From Methanomicrobiales archaeon (lineage in GTDB: Archaea > Halobacteriota > Methanomicrobia > Methanomicrobiales > Methanoculleaceae), in the NCBI GenBank assembly GCA_012797575.1, contig JAAZOW010000206.1, positions 1-11,094 of the forward strand: DNA of 11,094 nucleotides. Direction: 5' to 3'. Made by a program: the position numbers and the translations under genes. The number at the start of each line of letters is the position of its first letter. Position 1 is the first letter of the stretch. Below are positions 1-6,212 of the stretch, piece after piece. The notes under the pieces are model-generated. The model saw nothing but the letters and a program-made list of their open reading frames with translations. It was not told where the DNA came from and made no database searches.

Positions 1-1
1 A

Positions 2-1480
2 AGCGGATTTCAGCGGACAGCGCTTGTAGGGTTCTCAGGTGCTCTCCCTGACGGTTGCCTGATCGAGACGATATGCCTTGAGGAGGAGGCGGCACAGCGT
101 GTGGAGGACGAGATCTTCTCCCTCGACCGCCTGGGGATCCCGCTCGTCGAGATCACCACCGCCCCCTGCATGCATACACCCGAGGCCGTCCAGGAGGTCG
201 CCGGGTATATCGGGATGGTGCTCCGCTCCACTGGGAGGGTGAAGCGGGGGCTCGGAACGATCCGGCAGGATATCAACGTCTCCATCGCAGACGGCGCGCG
301 GGTCGAGATCAAGGGCGTTCAGGATCTCGACCTCATCGCTGAGGTGGTGAGGCGGGAGGTGCAGCGACAGGTCGCCCTCCTTGCCATACGCGACGAACTC
401 CGGGAACGCGGTGCCCGGGTCGATCCCAACGTCGTCGATGTCACTGCTGTCTTCTCGGGGACGAGTTCGTCCATCCTGAGGAAGGCCAAGTCCATCCTTG
501 CCATCCGGCTCTGCGGGTTTGCAGGACTCGTCGGTCGGGAGATCCAGCCCGGTCGACGTCTTGGAAGCGAGATGGCCGATTATGCTAAAAAATGCGGCGT
601 CGGCGGGATCTTCCACACCGACGAGCTCCCTGCGTACGGAGTCAGCGCCGAGGAGGTTGCGCGCCTGCGGGAGGCTGTCGGTGCCACCGAGGAGGACTGC
701 GTTGCGATCGTTGCGGCGGGGAGGGAGCGAGCCGGGTGTGCGGCGGAACAGGCGATGATCAGAGCGGAGATGGCCCTCTCTGGCGTGCCCGAGGAGACCC
801 GGAGGATGCTTGATGAGGGGAGCTCCGCCTACATGCGCCCGCTCCCCGGGGCTGCCCGGATGTACCCCGAGACCGATCTCTTCCCGGTCACGGTCGATGA
901 GGTCCTCTGGGAGAGCATCGAGATACCTGAACTCCTCACCGATCGGGCGGAACGGTTTGTCAGGGATCTCGGGCTTGATGGGGATCTGGCACGGCAGATG
1001 GCCTTTTCAGAGCGGTTACCGACGTTTGAAGCAGCGATCGCCGCCAATGTCCGCCCCACCATCGCGGCACGGACGCTCCTTGGAACCTGCCGGGAGCTCG
1101 CCCGCGACGGTGTTGAGATCGACCGGGTGAGTGAGGACGAGATCCTCGCCCTCCTCTCTGCCGTTGAGACCGGCCGGGCCGCAAAAGAGGCTATACCCGA
1201 TCTCCTCACTGAACTTGCGCGGACGGCAGGTGCGGGTTTTGGGACGCCGCAGGCGCGGGTGGATGCGGTTATCGCAGAGATGGCCCCAGCCGCTTCACAG
1301 GCGGATGTGGAGTCGATCGTGCGCCGGGTGGTCACCGAGCGGGAGGCGTTTGCCCGGGAGCGGGGCATGGGGGCGCTTGGCCCCCTCATGGGCGTCGTCA
1401 TGCAGGAGCTTCGGGGGAGCGTTGATGGCAAGGTCGTCAGCGAAGCGCTCAGGCGTGAGCTTGAGCGGCTGCTCTCCTGA
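2..1480 (+). CDS. gatE: Glu-tRNA(Gln) amidotransferase subunit E, 5'-truncated by the window edge
   Basis: GatE is the tRNA-binding, kinase-like subunit of the archaeal GatDE complex. It activates the glutamate of misacylated Glu-tRNA(Gln), and ammonia from the GatD asparaginase-like subunit converts it to Gln-tRNA(Gln) in the cytoplasm. The frame is open from base 2 and begins SGFQRTALVGFSG, a GatB/GatE core motif, so the real start lies upstream. The GTG at 101 (VEDEIFSLDRLGIPLVEITT) falls inside the conserved core and is not the start. About 492 residues are present; the family is usually near 620, so roughly 125 N-terminal residues are missing. Visible are the GatB-like core (EIKGVQDLDLIAEVVRREVQRQ), an AspRS-like GAD insert at roughly fragment residues 165-255 (GIFHTDELPAYGVS), the stretch TDLFPVTVDEVLW, and a YqeY-like helical tail from about residue 380. 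The insert distinguishes GatE from GatB. No gatD is visible in the window. Confidence 0.95.
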   Translation, partial: SGFQRTALVGFSGALPDGCLIETICLEEEAAQRVEDEIFSLDRLGIPLVEITTAPCMHTPEAVQEVAGYIGMVLRSTGRVKRGLGTIRQDINVSIADGARVEIKGVQDLDLIAEVVRREVQRQVALLAIRDELRERGARVDPNVVDVTAVFSGTSSSILRKAKSILAIRLCGFAGLVGREIQPGRRLGSEMADYAKKCGVGGIFHTDELPAYGVSAEEVARLREAVGATEEDCVAIVAAGRERAGCAAEQAMIRAEMALSGVPEETRRMLDEGSSAYMRPLPGAARMYPETDLFPVTVDEVLWESIEIPELLTDRAERFVRDLGLDGDLARQMAFSERLPTFEAAIAANVRPTIAARTLLGTCRELARDGVEIDRVSEDEILALLSAVETGRAAKEAIPDLLTELARTAGAGFGTPQARVDAVIAEMAPAASQADVESIVRRVVTEREAFARERGMGALGPLMGVVMQELRGSVDGKVVSEALRRELERLLS

Positions 1481-1502
1481 TTCCCGTGACCCTGCCTCCG
1501 GG

Positions 1503-1541
1503 TTACTTTTATCATCGGCCCTGTACATAATTATAAAGGAG
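1503..1541 (+). promoter_or_regulatory. TATA-like element and ribosome binding site for the small basic protein gene
   Basis: A T-rich TATA-like stretch, TTACTTTTATC (1503-1513), lies in the 69-base gap after gatE. Assuming the usual archaeal spacing of about 25-27 bases from box centre to start, transcription would begin near 1534. That would leave a leader of about 15 bases containing AAGGAG (1536-1541), 8 bases before the ATG at 1550. The ribosome binding site is clear. The TATA assignment is inferred from composition and spacing; the AT-rich ATAATTATAAA at 1527-1537 is too close to the start codon to be the promoter. Confidence 0.5.
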
Positions 1542-1549
1542 TTCTATCC

Positions 1550-1843
1550 ATGGGAAAGACAGGAAGCACACAGTGGGCCCAGGTTAAGGGTGCGAAGGGA
1601 CAGATCCGGCTCGTCCCTGCAAGGAAAGGAGAAGTGAAAAAACCCGGCCCAAATCAGCGGTTCAAACCGGCAGCTGATGTTAACCGGCTGATGAAGCGGG
1701 AAGGGCAGGATTTCCGCGGCCGTGGTCGCGGCGGCCGAAGCCGGGGCAGAAGGGGCGGCGCTCCCACGATGGATGTGCGGGTGCGCCGCAGGATACCACG
1801 TTCAAAGGTATCAGCCCTGGGAACGAAGCAGAGATCGAGATAG
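1550..1843 (+). CDS. Small basic RG-rich protein, DUF5350-like
   Basis: This is a 97-residue, very basic protein starting MGKTGSTQWAQVKGAKGQ. The N-terminal half, with KGQIRLVP (16-23) and KKPGPNQRFKP (30-40), resembles the short methanogen family DUF5350 as I remember it; its function is unknown. Residues about 54-70 form an Arg/Gly-rich segment (FRGRGRGGRSRGRRGG), and the remaining tail stays Arg-rich. Composition suggests binding to RNA or another polyanion, but no fold or catalytic motif is visible, so a role is not assigned. The start is set by AAGGAG 8 bases upstream. The gene stands alone between gatE and a separately promoted gene. The RG segment may be an addition to a shorter core family. 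Confidence 0.8.
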   Translation: MGKTGSTQWAQVKGAKGQIRLVPARKGEVKKPGPNQRFKPAADVNRLMKREGQDFRGRGRGGRSRGRRGGAPTMDVRVRRRIPRSKVSALGTKQRSR

Positions 1844-1869
1844 GCCTTCCTGCTCTCTTCTTCAATACC

Positions 1870-1878
1870 TTTTATATC
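1870..1878 (+). promoter_or_regulatory. TATA box positioned for a leaderless transcript
   Basis: TTTTATATC at 1870-1878 matches the archaeal TATA box. Its centre (about 1874) is 25 bases from the ATG at 1899, the usual distance from TATA centre to transcription start. No purine-rich ribosome binding site lies in the intervening bases. Together these suggest that the mRNA starts at or within a base or two of the start codon. Confidence 0.6.
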
Positions 1879-1898
1879 ATCGAGTTCCAGTATGTGGT

Positions 1899-2255
1899 AT
1901 GGATCTTAAGTCTGCTATCAGAACCTATCAGTTTGCCGAACGGGCTAAATCTGAACTGATCATCGGGTCGCAGCTGATTATGGCGCTGATCGAATTCCCG
2001 ATCCAGGAAAAGCCCGGTGGAAAGCGGATGCTTCTGTTGCTGCTCCATTCGATCCGATCGGAGCTTGAATTCGCGCATGGTGATACGGGAGGGAGAGATT
2101 TCCGGAACGCCGTCAATCACCTCAATGAAGCGATCAGTCTGACTGAAAGTATGGATCTGGGTGCTGCATCTGAGCGGGTCAGCAAGGCCGTTAGCGCCGC
2201 CACGACAGCAGCCCAGGCAGCATGGGATACTCTCAAAGAGCATGGACTCCTCTGA
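1899..2255 (+). CDS. Hypothetical helical protein of unknown function
   Basis: This is a 118-residue protein that I do not recognise. The sequence looks fully alpha-helical: an N-terminal helix (DLKSAIRTYQFAERAKSEL), a hydrophobic stretch GSQLIMALIEFP, a leucine-rich RMLLLLLHSIRSELEFA (about 43-59), and an Ala-rich C-terminal helix (SKAVSAATTAAQAAWDTL). The leucine run is short and followed by charged residues, so a soluble helical bundle is more likely than a membrane protein. An open frame reaches upstream to 1722 but overlaps the previous gene; the ATG at 1899 is chosen because it ends the promoter spacing and begins the protein-like composition. The last 14 bases overlap the start of the nitroreductase gene, which suggests coupled translation and a shared mRNA. 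Confidence 0.75.
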   Translation: MDLKSAIRTYQFAERAKSELIIGSQLIMALIEFPIQEKPGGKRMLLLLLHSIRSELEFAHGDTGGRDFRNAVNHLNEAISLTESMDLGAASERVSKAVSAATTAAQAAWDTLKEHGLL

Positions 2256-2769
2256 CTTCTATCGCTTCCTCAAAGCGCGGTCGTCGGTTCGCAGCTACTC
2301 AGGGGAGCCCCTTGATCCTGAGGATATCGATTACATCCTGGCCTGCGCAAGCACGGCGCCGAGCGCTGGTAACCGCGAGGCCTGGGACGTCGTCATAGTC
2401 ACCGATGAGGATATCAGGATAGATCTTGCGCTTGCGGCTCTTGAACAGGAGCATATCCGGGAGGCGCCGGCGATCTTTGTGGTCTGCGCAAATTACGTCA
2501 GATCTATGTCACAATACGGAGAACGAGGGATCCTCTACGCGCTCCAGGACGCTGCCATAGCCTGCACCTACATGATGCTTGCCGCACATACCCGGAGCCT
2601 CCACTCATGCTGGACGGGAGCATTCGATGAGAGCTCTGTGCGTGAGATCCTTTACCTCCCAGAGCATATACGTCCGGTTGCTCTCCTCGCGATCGGCAGA
2701 GGGGTGCCGCCACTCCAACCTGTAGGGAGGATGCTGGTTGCGGAGCACACACATCGCGAAGTCTGGTAG
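2242..2769 (+). CDS. Nitroreductase-family FMN-dependent oxidoreductase
   Basis: This is a 175-residue protein of the FMN nitroreductase fold, a cytosolic flavoenzyme family that usually works as a dimer and takes electrons from NAD(P)H. The FMN-phosphate motif KARSSVRSYSGEPL is at residues 11-24 with R13, S14, S15 and R17. APSAGNREAW (39-48) matches the family's APSxGNxQPW. YALQDAAIACTYMMLAA (99-115) is the core helix, CWTGAFDE (123-130) matches the GxxGxFD region, and LLAIGRG (148-154) is the near C-terminal strand. The natural substrate cannot be read from the sequence; many archaeal members are annotated without one. The ATG at 2242 lies inside the end of the upstream gene in another frame and has no strong ribosome binding site, so translational coupling is likely. 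A longer reading from GTG 2161 adds low-complexity residues and was not used. Confidence 0.88.
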   Translation: MDSSDFYRFLKARSSVRSYSGEPLDPEDIDYILACASTAPSAGNREAWDVVIVTDEDIRIDLALAALEQEHIREAPAIFVVCANYVRSMSQYGERGILYALQDAAIACTYMMLAAHTRSLHSCWTGAFDESSVREILYLPEHIRPVALLAIGRGVPPLQPVGRMLVAEHTHREVW

Positions 2770-3130
2770 TGGAGCGTTGCCGCCACATTCTCCATGGCGC
2801 CCCCGGATTGGTACTACTTCACGGTACCGCGATCGGAGGCCTGTTTGTGCGGAACGGGGGGATTCCCGTTAGCGCTAATGCCGGGATCCTGAATTTCATC
2901 TTCCCGATATCTCTGGCGAGAGTTGGGGTAATCGCTGCCTGTAGGGAGACGGATCCTCTCTCTCGTGGTGATACCCACCAGGGATGAGGAGCCGAATCTC
3001 TGGGTGTATCCTGGAGGTATGATCTTCTAAGAGGACCGTCGCGGCGACTGCTATCCGGAGCGGGGCAGGGGCTGCCACTGGATTGGTGAGACAAGAGATT
3101 GGCTGAAATGGTACAGCAGGATATGAGATC
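2770..3130 (+). other. Intergenic region, 361 bases, no convincing gene
   Basis: No recognisable coding sequence, tRNA or strong repeat is seen here on either strand. Short open frames exist on both strands, but none has a recognisable product or a good start context. The last bases include AGGA at 3118-3121, which can serve the ATG at 3131. No clear TATA box or T-rich terminator was found. The region could be a decayed gene or a long leader; neither is supported. Confidence 0.5.
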
Positions 3131-3469
3131 ATGTCGGATTATCTGGTTACGCTTGAATCTGCGTGGGTTATTAAAGACGTCAAGTCTATGGATGATGCTG
3201 TGAGCATCGCGATCAGTGAGGCGGGGAAGCGGCTCGATCCCTCGGCGAAGTTTGTGGAGATCGAGGCAGGGGTGAGCATCTGCCCCTACTGCGAGGGGGA
3301 GCTGAGTAGTGCGATAGTTGTCGCCAATACCGCCCTTGTCGGGCTCGTGCTCCAGATCAAGGTCTTCCGAGCTGAGTCAGAGGAGCACGCGACTCGGATA
3401 GCAAAGTCGGTCATCGGGAAGGCGCTCCGCGATATCCCGCTGAAGATCCTGGATGTGCAGGAGCTATGA
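3131..3469 (+). CDS. UPF0212 (DUF555) family protein
   Basis: This 112-residue protein is full length for the archaeal family UPF0212/DUF555, whose function is unknown. Family features include the N-terminal YLVTLESAWVIKDVKSMDDA, the AISEAGKRL helix, CPYC (C51, C54), the TALVGLVLQIKVF segment, and the highly conserved SEEHATRIAKSVIGKALRDI near the C-terminus. The single CxxC could be half of a metal site completed in a dimer. AGGA at 3118-3121 precedes the ATG by 9 bases. The stop overlaps the start of the kinase gene (ATGA at 3466-3469), so the two genes are almost certainly cotranscribed and translationally coupled. Confidence 0.92.
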   Translation: MSDYLVTLESAWVIKDVKSMDDAVSIAISEAGKRLDPSAKFVEIEAGVSICPYCEGELSSAIVVANTALVGLVLQIKVFRAESEEHATRIAKSVIGKALRDIPLKILDVQEL

Positions 3470-4356
3470 TATCTGTCGTTGGTCATATCGCCGTCGATCA
3501 TCTCTTCCGTGTTCCGGATCTCCCCGGGAGGCACAACTCGACTTACATCACGGATCATAGGGTCTACTTCGGCGGTGGGGCGGCGAACATAGCGGTGGGT
3601 ATAGCGACTCTCGGCGGAAGGTGCCGGTTAATCTCGGCGGTTGGCGATGATTTCCCCGGGAGTGATTATGACCGCTGGCTCCAGAACCTCGGGGTCGAGC
3701 AGGACCTCTTCGTGGTCGAGGGCGCCCGCACCGCGACCGCGTACGTCTTCACGGACGATTCCGGTGACCAGGAGACCTTCTTTGAGTGGGGAGCCTCCAC
3801 CGTCTTCGCTCAAAGAGAGGCCCCCCCCCTCGATTTTGTCCATATGGCGACGGCTGACCCGGCCTTCAACGTGCAGGTGGCTGAGAAGAGCAGGTTCGCC
3901 TCCTTTGACCCGGGCCAGGATCTCCTCCGTTACTCACCGGATGAGCTCGAGACCATCCTCGCCAACATCGATATCCTCCTCTCGAATCACCACGAAATGG
4001 ACCGGATGTGTGATATGCTCGGGTTGGAGCGTCAGGCGCTCGTCGCATCGGTTCCGATGGTGGTCACGACCCTCGGTGCGGAGGGGAGCATGCTCTGTAT
4101 GGACGGTGAGGAGTACCATGTGCCGGCGGTCCGGGTGGAGGCGGTCAACCCTACAGGGGCCGGTGATGGCTACCGGGCTGGATTCCTGACAGCGTTTCGG
4201 AAGGGTTACTCTCCGCTCGACTGTTGTCGCGTTGGGGCGGTAGTCTCATCCTTCGTCGTCGAGCAGGTGGGCCCCCAGACAAACCTTCCCGATTGGGACC
4301 GGATGCTTGGGCGCTACCGGAAGGTCTTTGGCGAACCCGGAGATATAACGGCTTGA
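3466..4356 (+). CDS. PfkB-family carbohydrate/nucleoside kinase
   Basis: This is a 296-residue ribokinase-fold kinase that transfers phosphate from a nucleotide to a sugar or nucleoside hydroxyl. The N-terminal Gly-rich signature GGGAANIAVG is at 36-45, followed by GDDFPGSDYDRWL. The C-terminal signature NPTGAGDGYRAGF (228-240) holds the anion hole and the probable catalytic base D234. TTLGAEGS (201-208) is the usual strand before the ATP site. GHxAxDHLFRV at the N-terminus replaces the more common GxxxxD opening. The substrate cannot be named; adenosine/cytidine-type nucleoside kinases and sugar kinases are both possible in methanogens. The gene starts inside the stop of the UPF0212 gene. 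A run of nine C at 3821-3829 (codons for APP) is a potential slippage or sequencing-error site, but the frame is intact. Confidence 0.9.
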   Translation: MISVVGHIAVDHLFRVPDLPGRHNSTYITDHRVYFGGGAANIAVGIATLGGRCRLISAVGDDFPGSDYDRWLQNLGVEQDLFVVEGARTATAYVFTDDSGDQETFFEWGASTVFAQREAPPLDFVHMATADPAFNVQVAEKSRFASFDPGQDLLRYSPDELETILANIDILLSNHHEMDRMCDMLGLERQALVASVPMVVTTLGAEGSMLCMDGEEYHVPAVRVEAVNPTGAGDGYRAGFLTAFRKGYSPLDCCRVGAVVSSFVVEQVGPQTNLPDWDRMLGRYRKVFGEPGDITA

Positions 4357-4359
4357 GTC

Positions 4360-4416
4360 ATGGGGTGCAGAGTGCTGATCGCCGGTGAGGATGTGCCAGC
4401 ACCCGGAGGCGCCTGA
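4360..4416 (+). other. Possible 18-codon upstream ORF between kinase and DUF2070 genes
   Basis: An ATG three bases after the kinase stop opens an 18-residue frame (MGCRVLIAGEDVPAPGGA). It ends in TGA at 4414-4416, and the A of that TGA is the A of the DUF2070 ATG (TGATG). The GTGCTG (4372-4377) and CAGCAC (4398-4403) within it can pair. It could be a coupling peptide or just the chance reading of a 59-base spacer. No ribosome binding site precedes it, so it is reported only as a possibility. Confidence 0.15.
4405..4409 (+). promoter_or_regulatory. Ribosome binding site of the DUF2070 gene
   Basis: GGAGG, 6 bases before the ATG at 4416, fixes the start of the DUF2070 protein. Confidence 0.75.
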
Positions 4417-6155
4417 TGATATCCAGCCCTGATGTACGTATCGAGCGCCTCGCCCGGTATATCTTCGTTGCTCCGTCCTGGCCGCGGTCGCTCGGTATCA
4501 TCATCGTGCTCGGCCTTCTCATCGACGGAGCCGCATACCGGGCAGGAAATGGCTCTTTCCTGGTCGGCACCCTCGGGTTCACGGTCCCGGCACTGGTCAC
4601 CTTCCTGCTGACGAGACCGATGGTGAGGGTATCCGGTCGGGACATAACCCACAACCGGTCTGCCCTTCTGGCCCTGGCCTGTACGGTTCTCTCTGTGATC
4701 GTAAGCCTTGCCCCAACCCTGATCCTTGGCAGACTGTTCTTTCCCGCACTCTATGCGAGTTCACTCGGCCTGATCTTTGGCATTCGGATATTGGTGCTGG
4801 TAGCCGTGGCTGATTTCCGGATCGCCAGGATGATCGTCCCTGCATTTACCCAGAGCGGGGTCGGGATTGCGATCGGGACCTGGATCTTTGACGCCGGGTT
4901 TGTCTCTTACGCCCTCCTCCTCCAGGTGGTCTTCGGCCTGGTCTTTATCTTCCTGATCTGGCTCATCGAGCGGCCCTTGAAGAAGGCGTTTCAGATTAGC
5001 GGACTCAACTTCCTCAATACATTCATAGCGCATCTGACCGATGGCTCAAAGAGAATGGAGGATTTCTTCCGCGAGATCGGTGAGGAGGTCTACGTCCAGC
5101 AGACTTCGCTCTTCTTCTCCCGCGATGCGGGGAGGGATGTTATCTTCACGGTCCCAAACGTCCATCCGGGTCCGATAGGGGATGTCGGTGGCGGCAACCT
5201 CCCCCGGGTTCTCCATGATTCGTTCGAGGCGGAGACGCTGGTTGCTCATGGAACTACCACCCATGACTTCAATCTGGTCTCTGAGAGCGAGATCAGCAAG
5301 ATCGTCAGTGCTATCGAGGTGTCCCAGGAAGGGATCCACTACTCGACGGTCGCGAGCAGGCCGGTCCAGATCTCCTCTGGTTCTGTGAAGATCCTCTGCC
5401 AGCGGCTCGGGGATGCTCTTCTGATGGTGAGCACCCGGGCCCCGGAGCGGACTGAGGATATCGATTACGCGATCGGGATGGCGATCATGGCTGAGGGGCG
5501 CGGCGCCTCCTTGCATGTCGCCTTCGTGGATGCCCACAACTGTATGGACGGTGTGAGCTCCGCGATCCTCCCGGCGACACGGATCGCCGACGAGTACATG
5601 AGGGCTGCGCACAAGGGATTTTTGATTGCGCAGGATCTGCCGCTCGAGCCGCTTGCGGTTGGGGTCTCGCATATCCCGGTCCCGTTCACCCGGGAGCAGG
5701 GGTTTGGGTCGCTCGGGATACAGGCACTGGTGACCGAGGTCGGAGGTGAGCGGACGGCATACATCCTGATCGACGGAAACAATGTGTCTCCGGGCGTCAG
5801 AGAGACCCTACTTGCTTCGGTATCGAAATACGTGGATGAGGGGGAGATCATGACCACCGATACGCATACGGTGAACACCGTCAGTGGGAAGAATCCCGTG
5901 GGGTATGTCGTGCCGGCGGAGGCGATCATCCCGTTCGTGGAACAGGCAGTCCGGGAGGCGGTTGAAGATATTGCTCCGGCGCAGGTCGGGGCGACAACGG
6001 TCTCGTGCGAGGGGATCACCGTCTTTGGGTCTCAGCGAATATCGCAGCTTGCGAGCACTGCAAATGCGATGCTGGCATCCATCGCCCCGTTTAGTTTCGT
6101 GATCCTGATGCTCGCGTTTCTGCTCTCACTCCTTGCGTACATCATACTACAGTAG
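4416..6155 (+). CDS. DUF2070 family membrane protein
   Basis: This 579-residue archaeal protein matches the DUF2070 family in length and architecture; its function is not established. The N-terminal third is membrane-embedded, with hydrophobic segments near residues 25-42, 47-66, 83-107, 112-133, 146-160 and 163-184. A large soluble domain follows, with conserved-looking His/Asp/Asn motifs: NVHPGP (248-253), GGGNLPRVLHDSF (258-270), AHGTTTHDFN (277-286), DAHN (372-375) and DTHTVN (482-487). A last hydrophobic helix (about 556-578) closes the protein. The pattern looks like a metal-dependent hydrolase tethered to the membrane at both ends, which is my inference. It lies 59 bases after the kinase and is probably in the same transcription unit as UPF0212 and the kinase. 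Confidence 0.9.
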   Translation: MISSPDVRIERLARYIFVAPSWPRSLGIIIVLGLLIDGAAYRAGNGSFLVGTLGFTVPALVTFLLTRPMVRVSGRDITHNRSALLALACTVLSVIVSLAPTLILGRLFFPALYASSLGLIFGIRILVLVAVADFRIARMIVPAFTQSGVGIAIGTWIFDAGFVSYALLLQVVFGLVFIFLIWLIERPLKKAFQISGLNFLNTFIAHLTDGSKRMEDFFREIGEEVYVQQTSLFFSRDAGRDVIFTVPNVHPGPIGDVGGGNLPRVLHDSFEAETLVAHGTTTHDFNLVSESEISKIVSAIEVSQEGIHYSTVASRPVQISSGSVKILCQRLGDALLMVSTRAPERTEDIDYAIGMAIMAEGRGASLHVAFVDAHNCMDGVSSAILPATRIADEYMRAAHKGFLIAQDLPLEPLAVGVSHIPVPFTREQGFGSLGIQALVTEVGGERTAYILIDGNNVSPGVRETLLASVSKYVDEGEIMTTDTHTVNTVSGKNPVGYVVPAEAIIPFVEQAVREAVEDIAPAQVGATTVSCEGITVFGSQRISQLASTANAMLASIAPFSFVILMLAFLLSLLAYIILQ

Positions 6156-6212
6156 CAGGCCGCCCTGGCGTATACCTGGCATTCTTCTGTCAGGGCATCC
6201 AATACTGGTCAT

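Noticed and set aside
829..1515. 228-codon minus-strand frame opposite gatE
   Set aside because: It has Ser/Arg-rich composition typical of the complementary strand of a GC-rich gene, and gatE on the other strand is certain.
2769..2987. 72-codon + strand frame starting GTG at the nitroreductase stop (TAGTG)
   Set aside because: The start overlap is tempting, but there is no ribosome binding site and no recognisable product; minus-strand frames overlap it with equal merit.
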